A DNA stretch of 21,716 nucleotides. Source: UBA9547 sp044349205 (lineage in GTDB: Bacteria; Bacteroidota; Bacteroidia; Cytophagales; UBA9547). The position numbers and the translations under genes are program-made. The number at the start of each line of letters is the position of its first letter. Positions within the stretch are counted from its first letter, which is position 1. Of this stretch, positions 14,913 through 21,716 are shown piece by piece. Under the pieces are notes generated by a model. The model was not told where the DNA came from and did not search any database. It saw nothing but the letters and a program-made list of their open reading frames with translations. The stretch is taken from assembly GCA_044349205.1 (NCBI GenBank), contig JBIKRJ010000013.1, forward strand, positions 1 to 21,716. Reading direction: 5' to 3'.

Positions 14913-16382
14913 ATGGATTTAAACGAAAAGAATGGTGTTTTTTCATCTTATGAAATAAACAAAGACCACTATGACGAGGTATTCGAAAAAAATGCCACTG
15001 TTCGGAAACATTACGAAAGTTTGCTTGCCCAATTTAGCCAGTTGGGTTCTGAAGATTTCAAAGAGCTGAACGAGTATGCAAAAGTTTCTTTTTACAATCA
15101 AGGTATCACGTTTGCCGTTTACTCTGACAAACAAAGGGGCGTGGAACGCATCATGCCTTTCGACCTTTTTCCACGGGTAATGCCGGCTAAAGAATGGGAA
15201 ATTGTGGAAAAAGGTGTCATACAGCGTAATACAGCCATTAACCTGTTTTTGCACGACATTTACAACGATAAAAAAATATTCAAAGATGGTGTGGTCCCCG
15301 CCGATTTGGTGCTTAGTGCCAAATACTATCTGAAGGAAATGGAAGGCATAAAACCTGTAGGCGGCATATACAATCATGTGTCGGGAACGGATATTATCAA
15401 GCACCGCGACGGGAAATTTTATATTTTGGAAGACAATGTACGGTGTCCATCTGGAGTTAGCTATGTAATAGCCAATCGTATCGCCATGAAAAAAACTGTG
15501 CCCAACCTGCTTCGTCAATATAAGGTACATTCGGTAGAAGAATATCCCGAGCAATTACTTTCCATAATGCAATCGGTGGCGCCAGAAGGTTTGGACAACC
15601 CTACTTGTGTGGTGTTGTCGCCCGGTATATACAATTCTGCCTATTTCGAACATTCTTTTTTGGCGCTCAATATGGGCATACAGTTGGTAGAAGGCCGCGA
15701 TTTGTTTGTCGAAAACAAATTTGTTTACATGAAAACCATCAATGGCCCCAAAAGGGTAGATGTGATTTACAGAAGGGTTGACGATGATTTTCTCGACCCT
15801 AAAGTGTGGCGTAAAGATTCAGTTTTGGGTGTGCCTGGCATCATAAGTGCTTATAAAGCAGGAAATGTTTCTTTGTTGAATGCCCCTGGTTGCGGTGCTG
15901 CCGATGACAAGGCGGTGTACAGTTACATTCCTGATATTATCAAATATTATTTGGGTGAAGAGCCTATTTTGAACAATGTACAAACCTATCGTTGTGAACT
16001 GGACGATGATTATAAATATGTTTTGGAAAATATTCATAATCTGGTAATTAAACCAGTTGACGAATCGGGGGGCTATGGTATTATGATTGGACCAAAAGCA
16101 ACCAAACAAGAAATTGAGGATTGTAAAAAATTGATTATAGCCAATAGAAGGAAATATATCGCACAGCCTGTACTTTCTCTTTCGGTTCATTCTACTTTCA
16201 TCGACGAAACCAATGTCTTTGAACCAAGGCACATCGATTTGCGCACTTACTGTCTGATGGGGAAAAATCAAAATTTTGTGGTGAAAGGGGGATTGTCGCG
16301 AGTAGCCTTGAAAAGGGGAAATCTTATCGTGAATTCCTCACAGGGTGGTGGTGCGAAAGATAGTTGGGTTTTGGAAGATTGA
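14913..16382 (+). CDS. Circularly permuted ATP-grasp (type 1) protein
   Basis: A 489-residue cytoplasmic protein of the circularly permuted ATP-grasp family (formerly DUF404/DUF407, COG2308). Such proteins are predicted to be amidoligases that form peptide-like bonds using ATP. The order of elements is as expected: an N-terminal helical/DUF404-like part with YNQGITFAVYSDKQRGVERI and PFDLFPRVMPAKEWEIVEKG; the loop FYILEDNVRCPSGVSYVIAN at about 169-188; VDVIYRRVDDDFLDP; the NAPGCGAADDKAVYSYIPD segment; and the nucleotide-binding LVIKPVDESGGYGIMIGP at about 382-399. The protein ends with DLRTYCLMG...GGLSRVALKRG...SSQGGGAKDSWVLED, all well kept, so it looks catalytically competent. It precedes an alpha-E gene by 44 bases, the standard pairing. 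The biological substrate of this module is unknown. Confidence 0.95.
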   Translation: MDLNEKNGVFSSYEINKDHYDEVFEKNATVRKHYESLLAQFSQLGSEDFKELNEYAKVSFYNQGITFAVYSDKQRGVERIMPFDLFPRVMPAKEWEIVEKGVIQRNTAINLFLHDIYNDKKIFKDGVVPADLVLSAKYYLKEMEGIKPVGGIYNHVSGTDIIKHRDGKFYILEDNVRCPSGVSYVIANRIAMKKTVPNLLRQYKVHSVEEYPEQLLSIMQSVAPEGLDNPTCVVLSPGIYNSAYFEHSFLALNMGIQLVEGRDLFVENKFVYMKTINGPKRVDVIYRRVDDDFLDPKVWRKDSVLGVPGIISAYKAGNVSLLNAPGCGAADDKAVYSYIPDIIKYYLGEEPILNNVQTYRCELDDDYKYVLENIHNLVIKPVDESGGYGIMIGPKATKQEIEDCKKLIIANRRKYIAQPVLSLSVHSTFIDETNVFEPRHIDLRTYCLMGKNQNFVVKGGLSRVALKRGNLIVNSSQGGGAKDSWVLED

Positions 16383-16409
16383 TTCCTTTTTTGTTTTTCT
16401 AATCAATCT
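16376..16409 (+). promoter_or_regulatory. Hairpin across the ATP-grasp stop codon, inside the operon
   Basis: AGATTGATT (16376-16384, containing the TGA stop) pairs perfectly over 9 bp with AATCAATCT (16401-16409). The 16-nt loop is nearly all T. The right arm is not followed by a T tract, so it is not a standard terminator. It could act in mRNA stability or in setting expression of the alpha-E gene, which starts 17 bases later. Confidence 0.4.
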
Positions 16410-16426
16410 GTAAATAAAAGGATTAT

Positions 16427-17374
16427 ATGTTATCAAGAATTGCAAATAGTTTGTTTTGGATGGGCCGTTACATAGAGCGTGCCGAGCACATGGCTCGCTA
16501 TACGCGAGTGCAATATTTTTCGGCACTCGACGCACCCATCTCTCAAAAAAAAGAATTGGTTTTGGAATCTGTTTTAAGCATGTCGGGCTTGGAAGAGATT
16601 TATAAAAAAGAACACAACAAATTGATTGTGGAAGATGTGTTGACCTTCCTTACTACCGATTTTAATCATCCATTTTCCATTATTTCCAATATTAGCTACG
16701 CCCGAGAGAGTGCCAGAGGAGCACGCGATACTTTGTCGAGCGAGCTTTGGGAGTCCATCAACAAGTATTACCATGCCTTGAACGACTTCTCGATGAAAGC
16801 AGATATTGACGAGGATATTTACGATTTTAGTATGCTCGTAATGGACAATAGCGCCATCGTTAAAGGCTACATCGATAACACACTTTTTCGCAATTTGGAA
16901 TGGTCAATCATTAGCTTGGGTGTCCATTTGGAAAGGGCAATGCAAATAAGCCGCATTATAATTTCTAAATTGGAAGATATTGAAAGGGTAGATAAGTCTT
17001 TGCTAAATACCGCAGTTGAAAACTACCAATGGTCTACTTTGCTTAAGTCGTGCGAAAGTTTCGACATGTGCCGAAGGCATTACAAAACTTCGCCCAACCG
17101 CAAAAACTGTATCGAGTTTTTGGTTTTAAACCCCTTTTTCCCAAAATCACTTTTGTTCAATCTGATGGAAGTGCAAAAACACATGCGCATTTTGGGTTTA
17201 CAGAATTTGGCCGATAAAAATACCATCGAGTTTTATATTGGCAAACAAACCGCCTATTTTCAGTATTTGCAATACGAAGAGATAGAACAGAATACTATGG
17301 GCTTTATGAACGAAACCAGTGCGAAATTGTACAAGGTGGGCGAGCGATTGGATGCTGAGTTTTTTGGGGTTTAA
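16427..17374 (+). CDS. Alpha-E domain-containing protein (DUF403)
   Basis: A 315-residue, almost entirely alpha-helical protein of the alpha-E family (COG2307). The N-terminus MLSRIANSLFWMGRYIERAE is the family's hallmark. Further matches are NISYARESARGARDTLSSELWESINKYYH (about residues 85-115) and LFRNLEWSIISLGVHLERAMQISRIIISKL (about 148-180), followed by conserved late segments around KSCESFDMCRRHY and FPKSLLFNLMEV. Alpha-E proteins accompany circularly permuted ATP-grasp enzymes in predicted peptide-modification systems; no direct activity is known. The ATG at 16427 exactly starts the hallmark sequence. The next gene begins 14 bases after its stop, so it is in one transcript with the ATP-grasp and hydrolase genes. 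Confidence 0.95.
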   Translation: MLSRIANSLFWMGRYIERAEHMARYTRVQYFSALDAPISQKKELVLESVLSMSGLEEIYKKEHNKLIVEDVLTFLTTDFNHPFSIISNISYARESARGARDTLSSELWESINKYYHALNDFSMKADIDEDIYDFSMLVMDNSAIVKGYIDNTLFRNLEWSIISLGVHLERAMQISRIIISKLEDIERVDKSLLNTAVENYQWSTLLKSCESFDMCRRHYKTSPNRKNCIEFLVLNPFFPKSLLFNLMEVQKHMRILGLQNLADKNTIEFYIGKQTAYFQYLQYEEIEQNTMGFMNETSAKLYKVGERLDAEFFGV

Positions 17375-17388
17375 TTAATTCCTGTCGA

Positions 17389-18339
17389 TTGTTTTCGTAT
17401 GACCATTATTTGCCTCGGTTTTTTCTGCGAAATGGGCATTTTAATACAATTTGGGCGTATCTTTTTCGTCGGGCTTCCAATCGTCTGCCATTCGTAAGGG
17501 TTGTTTTGCCTACGCCCGATGATGATTTTTTGGATATAGACATACTTGCTTTAGGAAATGGCAAGTGTGCGATACTTGTTCACGGCCTAGAGGGCTCTTC
17601 GACTAGCTCCTACATGATTTCTATGGCCGAAGCGCTTTACCTACAAGGTTGGGATGTGGCAGCAATGAATTTAAGAGGTTGTAGCGGTAGGGACAATAAT
17701 CGTTTTTATGCCTACCACAGCGGCAAAACCGAAGATTTGGAGGTATTGTGCAATTATTTAAGTGAGAAGTATGACAAATTAGTGCTAATAGGATTCAGTT
17801 TAGGGGGTAATGTGGTGTTGAAATATGCGGGTAGTCGGGTGGTGTCGCAGGAAGTAAAAGCTGTATTGGGTGTTTCTGTTCCCATACATTTGCGTAGCAC
17901 AGCATTGAAGTTGGAAAAATGGCAAAATTATTTTTATAGCCTGCGTTTTCTTAACTCATTGAAAAGTAAGCTAAAAATAAAGTTATATAAGTATAAGACA
18001 GAATCGCTGGCAGTAAAATTTCATGCCATTCGCACCATACGCGATTTCGATGAAGCATATACAGCACCAGCCAATGAATTTGAAAATGCCGACGATTACT
18101 ACAAAAAATCCTCATCTGTATTCGTTCTAAAAAATATTTCTATACCTTTTTTGCTCATAAATGCACTTGATGACCCGTTTTTGACGCAAGAGTGTTTTCC
18201 TTCGCCATCTATTTTCGACGACAATGGGCATTTTGTCTATCCAAAATATGGTGGCCATGTAGGATTTTGGACTAACCAAGGTAAACAGTCAAAACACGAG
18301 GACTGGGTTTTGCAGTTTTTGGTTTTTATGGGGCTTTAA
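17389..18339 (+). CDS. YheT-family alpha/beta hydrolase (TTG start)
   Basis: A 316-residue alpha/beta-hydrolase of the YheT/ABHD1-3 type. The N-terminal LPRFFLRNGHFNTIWAYLFRR is the family's cap-like opening. HGLEGSSTSSYM at about 65-76 gives the oxyanion region. GFSLGG at 135-140 holds the nucleophile Ser137, DDPF at 261-264 supplies the acid and GGHVGF at 288-293 supplies His290, so the triad is complete. The family hydrolyses esters or lipids; the substrate is unknown. The only plausible start is TTG at 17389: the first in-frame ATG lies about 75 codons further in, beyond the conserved N-terminus. It lies 14 bases after the alpha-E gene, in the place where related loci often have a transglutaminase gene. 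Its stop codon overlaps the stop of the convergent FAD gene by four bases. Confidence 0.92.
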   Translation: MFSYDHYLPRFFLRNGHFNTIWAYLFRRASNRLPFVRVVLPTPDDDFLDIDILALGNGKCAILVHGLEGSSTSSYMISMAEALYLQGWDVAAMNLRGCSGRDNNRFYAYHSGKTEDLEVLCNYLSEKYDKLVLIGFSLGGNVVLKYAGSRVVSQEVKAVLGVSVPIHLRSTALKLEKWQNYFYSLRFLNSLKSKLKIKLYKYKTESLAVKFHAIRTIRDFDEAYTAPANEFENADDYYKKSSSVFVLKNISIPFLLINALDDPFLTQECFPSPSIFDDNGHFVYPKYGGHVGFWTNQGKQSKHEDWVLQFLVFMGL

Positions 18340-19385
18340 TTTTTTGGAAATCGGGTGATGTTCACATCCTTAAGCAACTCACCCTCGCCCAACAACCAGT
18401 TGGCAAACATGACTGAAAAATATGGGGCCAGCGATACCCCTTTCGTGCCTAATCCGTTGAATATGAATACATTTTTTATTTCTGGATGCCTTCCAATAAG
18501 AGGCCTTCTGTCTTTGGTGGTAGGACGAATTCCAGCCTTATGGTCTACAATGCGATAAGAATGCTTTAGTATTTTTTCAAGGTTCAAGCATAGTTCCTCC
18601 TTAGCTTTCGTAGTTGGCGCATTATCTTCAAAATTCCATTCATACGTCGAGCCAATGCGTTGTTTTTTTCCTTCGGGTAACACAAAAACACCTTTGTTCA
18701 CAATATCTGATAGGGTATAGTCTTTAATTTCAACGTCTAAAATTTCTCCTTTAGTACCAATTAATGGTAAATAATTGAAAAAAGGGTTCTTTCTAGCCAT
18801 GTGTCCTTCACAAAATATGACAGAATTGGCTACTATACCTTCATAGCAAATTTTGTCATTAGAAAATTCAATTTTAGAATATGAAAAGGCGGTTTGATTG
18901 AGCAAATGCTTCTTTTTTAAATATTCAGCAAATGCATCGAGCAATGTTTTTACTTCCAAATAACCCGATATTCTGGTTTTTAAGCCGCCTTTTTCGGCAT
19001 GGAAAAAACGGGTGTATTCTGTAGTGTCTTTAGCCAATTCTAAAAAGAGATCAAGACCTTTTTCTGTACTTTGCAACGCCCAATCGTTTTGATCGGCTAT
19101 CGATTCGAAAGGGCGAAAAATTGTTTTTTTTTGTAAAAATTTCGTTTGAAGCAAATTTTCAAGAGACAGATAGTAGGGCTCAATAAATGGAAAAAGGTCG
19201 TCGGCCAACCAGGTTTTTGTCCGTCTTTTACCTGTTACAGGATTGTACAACCCGGCAGCTACCCTCGAAGAGGAATTTTCTTCCAAAATATCAAATACCA
19301 GGATTTTTTTTCCTTTTTGAAGTAGGTTGTGAGCTACAAGCGTTCCCGCCAATCCCTGGCCTACCACCAAAAAATCAACTTCCAT
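18336..19385 (-). CDS. FAD-dependent oxidoreductase, D-amino-acid oxidase/glycine oxidase (DAO) family
   Basis: A 349-residue flavoprotein. The N-terminal Rossmann motif VVGQGLAGTLVAHNLLQKGKKILVFD (about 7-32) binds the ADP part of FAD. The segment SSSRVAAGLYNPVTGKRRTKTW (about 38-60) is typical of DAO-family enzymes and of the MnmC C-terminal domain. The C-terminal motif HKAGIRPTTKDRRPLIGRHPEIKNVFIFNGLGTKGVSLAPYFS (about 283-325) is the second FAD-contacting block. It would oxidise a secondary or primary amine such as an amino acid, with oxygen or another acceptor; the substrate is not evident. There is no signal peptide. The gene begins one base after the stop of the methyltransferase, implying co-transcription and possibly a joint role in modifying one substrate (inference). 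Confidence 0.88.
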   Translation of the reverse strand: MEVDFLVVGQGLAGTLVAHNLLQKGKKILVFDILEENSSSRVAAGLYNPVTGKRRTKTWLADDLFPFIEPYYLSLENLLQTKFLQKKTIFRPFESIADQNDWALQSTEKGLDLFLELAKDTTEYTRFFHAEKGGLKTRISGYLEVKTLLDAFAEYLKKKHLLNQTAFSYSKIEFSNDKICYEGIVANSVIFCEGHMARKNPFFNYLPLIGTKGEILDVEIKDYTLSDIVNKGVFVLPEGKKQRIGSTYEWNFEDNAPTTKAKEELCLNLEKILKHSYRIVDHKAGIRPTTKDRRPLIGRHPEIKNVFIFNGLGTKGVSLAPYFSVMFANWLLGEGELLKDVNITRFPKN

Positions 19386-19386
19386 G

Positions 19387-20160
19387 TTATTTGGTCGCTA
19401 CCAAAAATAAGTCGATAGCTTTTAAGCCGTAAGGAGCAATGTAAAAATCTTCTTGCGAAATACTTCGTACCAGTTCGTCGTTTTGTGCTAAAAGATTGTT
19501 TCGATTGAAGCGATTGGCAATCTCATAAGGGATGCGAAGCAACCAAGCCGGCAGTAGATATTGCAAATTGAAAATATCCCAACGCATGATTTTGTTCACA
19601 GAAAGTCGGTTGCGTTCGTGATAAGTTAGGAATCTTTTACTGCCAAAAATTCCTTCAACTTTTACTTCCGAAAAGTAAGATTTGGCAATGTTTTCTAATT
19701 CTGGTCCCGTATATTCGCGTACGTGCCATGGATTACGCGACAAGGACATAGGCCTGTTGGGAGTAGTGATATACGCTATTCCGCCGGGTTTTAGAACCCT
19801 GGCAATTTCTTTTAGATAGTCTTTGTCTTTTTGAATGTGTTCAATTACTTGAAAACTCACAACAGTATCGTAGCTATTGTCGGGCAAGTTTTTCAAAGGA
19901 GGCAAATTCATAGCCATAAACTTCCCTTTCGGATATTTTAAGGCCAGTTTTTGAACAGCATCTTCGATTTTGTCGACAGCAGTGTACGTAGACACATACT
20001 GGTCTAATAGTTCGATACCTCTGCCTTCACCACATCCAATTTCTAACAAATCACCTTTTGCCAAAGGCGAAGTAGCCGTGTAGGCAAATAAAAGTCTTTG
20101 GTGAATAGGATTGTCCGATACGATTTCTTCGGAAGTGATTTCGGTAGTATAGATTGACAT
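19387..20160 (-). CDS. Class I SAM-dependent methyltransferase
   Basis: A 257-residue methyltransferase of the Methyltransf_11 kind. Motif I is LLEIGCGEGRGIELL (about 38-52), the post-I acidic residue is in YTAVDKIEDAV, motif II-like DNSYDTVVSFQVIEHI follows, and motif III is ARVLKPGGIAYITTPN. The substrate is unknown; the length of the C-terminal part (with ARNP-like SLSRNPWHVREYTGPEL) is shared with many Bacteroidota methyltransferases. I start it at ATG 20160 and not at an in-frame ATG 16 codons upstream, because those upstream codons fall inside the pyrE terminator hairpin. It precedes the FAD oxidoreductase gene by one base. Confidence 0.9.
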   Translation of the reverse strand: MSIYTTEITSEEIVSDNPIHQRLLFAYTATSPLAKGDLLEIGCGEGRGIELLDQYVSTYTAVDKIEDAVQKLALKYPKGKFMAMNLPPLKNLPDNSYDTVVSFQVIEHIQKDKDYLKEIARVLKPGGIAYITTPNRPMSLSRNPWHVREYTGPELENIAKSYFSEVKVEGIFGSKRFLTYHERNRLSVNKIMRWDIFNLQYLLPAWLLRIPYEIANRFNRNNLLAQNDELVRSISQEDFYIAPYGLKAIDLFLVATK

Positions 20161-20182
20161 TGAAAAACGGATGTCGATTTTA

Positions 20183-20225
20183 TAAAAAGAAATAGCATTG
20201 CGTACCAATTTTACGCAATGCTATT
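20183..20225 (-). terminator. Intrinsic terminator after pyrE
   Basis: AATAGCATTGCGTA (20191-20204) and TACGCAATGCTATT (20212-20225) form a perfect 14-bp stem with a 7-nt loop. On the minus strand it is followed by TCTTTTTATAAAA. It lies 22 bases beyond the pyrE stop and just upstream of the methyltransferase start, so the methyltransferase/FAD pair probably depends on read-through or a promoter placed between stem and start. Confidence 0.85.
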
Positions 20226-20247
20226 AGAAAAACAAAGACTTGTTATA

Positions 20248-20871
20248 TCAAGCTCCCCAATTTTCGGGGCTCTTACGCCAAAGCTCAAGAGTTTTTTGCT
20301 GAGCTTTGTTGATGACTTTGCTTTCTACGGCTACCTCAAGAAGGGTGTCATAGTCAGTTATGCTTGCTAACTTGACTTGATTACTTTCCATGTTTTTTTG
20401 CGCCGCATCGAAACCATATGAGAAAACAGATACGATACCAACTACTGTTGCACCTGCCTCGCGCAGGGCTTTAACAGCTTGCACCGCACTGTTGCCGGTG
20501 GAAACTAAGTCTTCCACAAGCAGCACTCTGCTATCTTCTTCAAGTTTACCTTCGATTTGGTTGCCAGTTCCATGGCCTTTCTTTTCAGATCTTACATAAA
20601 GCAGGGGTAATCCCATTTTTTCTGCCAACCAAGCCGCATGAGGTATACCCCCTGTAGCTACACCTGCAACTGCCGTGATACCAGGGAAAAAATTGCAAAC
20701 CAAGGTAAACAAACCCATGGTTATTTTTTTTCTGATTTTCGGGTAAGCAAGTGTTTGACGGTTGTCACAATAAATGGGCGATTTCCAACCTGATGCCCAT
20801 GTAAACGGTGCTTCTGGGCTCAATTTTACGGCCCCGATTTCTAGTAAGTGTTTTGCTAATTCCTTTTCCAT
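20248..20871 (-). CDS. pyrE: Orotate phosphoribosyltransferase
   Basis: PyrE joins orotate and PRPP to give orotidine-5'-phosphate in de novo pyrimidine synthesis. The 207-residue protein has the N-terminal FTWASGWKSPIYCDNRQTL (orotate/PRPP side), VAGVATGGIPHAAWLA, the flexible catalytic loop RSEKKGHGTGNQIEG at about 94-108, and the PRPP-binding signature VLLVEDLVSTGNSA at about 116-129, all intact. Length and start (MEKELAKHLLEIGAVKL) are as expected. It is divergent from the Nudix gene across a 98-bp region and is followed by a strong terminator, so it is probably monocistronic. Confidence 0.97.
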   Translation of the reverse strand: MEKELAKHLLEIGAVKLSPEAPFTWASGWKSPIYCDNRQTLAYPKIRKKITMGLFTLVCNFFPGITAVAGVATGGIPHAAWLAEKMGLPLLYVRSEKKGHGTGNQIEGKLEEDSRVLLVEDLVSTGNSAVQAVKALREAGATVVGIVSVFSYGFDAAQKNMESNQVKLASITDYDTLLEVAVESKVINKAQQKTLELWRKSPENWGA

Positions 20872-20926
20872 TTCCTTCGCTGCGCTTTATTAGCATTATT
20901 TATAGAGCAAATTTGGATATAATTTA

Positions 20927-20953
20927 TTAACAAACAATACTTAATTTTGTTAA
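20927..20953. promoter_or_regulatory. Inverted repeat overlapping a -7 box between pyrE and the Nudix gene
   Basis: TTAACAAA (20927-20934) and TTTGTTAA (20946-20953) are perfect inverted repeats 11 bases apart. The right arm overlaps TAATTTTG (20942-20949), a full match to the TAnnTTTG -7 consensus on the plus strand, which lies 20 bases before the Nudix start. This could be an operator over the Nudix promoter; in such AT-rich DNA chance is also possible. Confidence 0.4.
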
Positions 20954-20969
20954 TCCAACTTCCAATATT

Positions 20970-21638
20970 TTGAAGATTTACATTAAAAATACTGTTTTAT
21001 GCTTCCAAAAAGTAAATCATAATGCTTTTTCAAGCTTTGATTTTATATTTAACTATGAGGATAATATTATTTATAAAAACCTGAAAGGCAATATACTTAT
21101 AAATTATTTTAATAAAGACATATTATGTCGTATACTCGATTACATACAGCAAGATGACCATGTAAGTATTACCACCATATTCTTCTGCAATGCACCAAAA
21201 AAAATTATAAAAAAATACCTCAAGTCTAGATTCATTTACGTAAAAGCGGCTGGTGGATTGGTAGTAAAAAATGGTCACTACCTTTTCATGAACAGATTGA
21301 ACAAATGGGATTTGCCAAAAGGAAAAATGGAAAGAGGTGAAGATGTTTCAGTATGTGCATTGCGTGAGGTTGAGGAAGAGTGTAATGTGAAAGTAAAACT
21401 TGACTCTAAAATTGGAAATACCTGGCATTGTTATTCGACAAAAAGTGGTTGGTACATAAAAAAATCTACATGGTTTTTGATGCATTGTACCGACGATACC
21501 AAGATGACCCCGCAAGTGGAGGAAGGCATCGAGGAATTGTTGTGGGTAGATGCCCAAAATTTGGATAAGTATTTGACTGACACATATGGCACCATAAAGG
21601 AGGTGTTTGAAAAAGGGCGTCGAAAATCGCTTATCTAA
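20970..21638 (+). CDS. Nudix hydrolase with an N-terminal extension (TTG start)
   Basis: A 222-residue protein. Residues 1 to about 88 are an AT-rich-encoded, poorly conserved N-terminal region starting MKIYIKNTVLCF. From about 90 a Nudix domain begins with AAGGLVVKNGHYLFMNRLNKWDLPKG. The Nudix box at 118-140 reads GKMERGEDVSVCALREVEEECNV: G118, E124, R132, E133, E136 and E137 are present, while the usual Gly at 139 is Asn. The metal-binding REVEEE core is intact, so hydrolysis of a nucleoside diphosphate linked to another moiety is likely, but the substrate is unknown. The only start before the N-terminal region is TTG at 20970, 20 bases after a -7 box. Related Bacteroidota proteins that I recall begin in the same MKIYI-like way, which supports it. 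Confidence 0.88.
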   Translation: MKIYIKNTVLCFQKVNHNAFSSFDFIFNYEDNIIYKNLKGNILINYFNKDILCRILDYIQQDDHVSITTIFFCNAPKKIIKKYLKSRFIYVKAAGGLVVKNGHYLFMNRLNKWDLPKGKMERGEDVSVCALREVEEECNVKVKLDSKIGNTWHCYSTKSGWYIKKSTWFLMHCTDDTKMTPQVEEGIEELLWVDAQNLDKYLTDTYGTIKEVFEKGRRKSLI

Positions 21639-21715
21639 CCATTTTTCTTCTCTAAACGCATACATTTTGAATACTCTTTTCCCAGTTTTCTTGAAGTTGG
21701 AAGAACTGCATACTT
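21635..21715 (-). other. Possible 3' end of a minus-strand gene truncated by the window edge
   Basis: The last 78 bases hold two minus-strand frames that stay open to the window edge. One ends at 21635 (tail KYAVLPTSRKLGKEYSKCMR...) and would overlap the Nudix stop by three bases. The other ends at 21652 (tail SMQFFQLQENWEKSIQNVCV). Either could be the C-terminus of a convergent gene; the fragments are too short to choose or to name a family. Confidence 0.25.
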
Positions 21716-21716
21716 T

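Noticed and set aside
14943..16271. Two long minus-strand open frames (203 codons at 14943-15554 and 150 codons at 15819-16271) opposite the ATP-grasp gene
   Set aside because: Their translations are Phe/His/Ile-rich without recognisable domains, while the plus strand encodes a full, conserved ATP-grasp protein. They are by-products of its codon use.
20161..20208. Upstream in-frame extension of the methyltransferase (start at 20208)
   Set aside because: These codons overlap the pyrE terminator hairpin and add residues with no family match.
1..21716. CRISPR array, transposon, integrase, toxin-antitoxin or phage-defence genes
   Set aside because: I looked for regularly spaced repeats, transposase/integrase motifs and paired small ORFs and found none. 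The window reads as core chromosome.

Overview
This window looks like a compact chromosomal stretch from a member of the Bacteroidota, probably of the Cytophaga or Sphingobacterium type (the class is inference). Four signs support this. Several genes are preceded by boxes matching the Bacteroidota -7 consensus TAnnTTTG. No clear Shine-Dalgarno sequence stands in front of the start codons. The protein families are typical of the phylum: a plug-less outer-membrane barrel, an HU-CCDC81/SPOR membrane protein, and DUF164 zinc-ribbon and Nif3 partners. The DNA is AT-rich with a uniform style. I see no mobile element, prophage, CRISPR array, rRNA or tRNA.

Layout. 1-1176 is the 3' part of a SulP-type anion transporter gene with an unusual C-terminal extension. 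gatB (1289-2740) follows, between two intrinsic terminators. After a gene-poor gap come four minus-strand genes: cobA (uroporphyrinogen-III methyltransferase), a GT4 glycosyltransferase, and a tight pair of a coiled-coil zinc-ribbon protein and a Nif3-family metalloprotein. 7131-12460 is a five-gene plus-strand operon: outer-membrane barrel, HU/SPOR protein, ExbB-like channel, ExbD-like protein and a GT-C-like polytopic membrane protein. 14666-12470 on the minus strand is a four-gene operon (yjbQ, lemA and two TPM-domain genes). 14913-18339 on the plus strand joins a circularly permuted ATP-grasp gene, an alpha-E gene and a YheT-like hydrolase gene. 20871-18336 on the minus strand carries pyrE, a terminator, a SAM methyltransferase and an FAD-dependent oxidoreductase. 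A Nudix hydrolase gene (20970-21638) ends the window, and the 3' end of another minus-strand gene may just be visible.

Functional themes. Housekeeping genes (gatB, pyrE, cobA) are interspersed with two modules of greater interest. The first is an envelope module in which a DNA-binding-type HU fold is tethered through the inner membrane to a peptidoglycan-binding SPOR domain, beside a proton-driven ExbB/ExbD pair with no TonB and a plug-less barrel. The second is the ATP-grasp/alpha-E amidoligase-type module, which here lacks an adjacent transglutaminase and instead carries an alpha/beta hydrolase. Four genes appear to start with TTG. Convergent genes overlap or abut at their stop codons, so the region is tightly packed.
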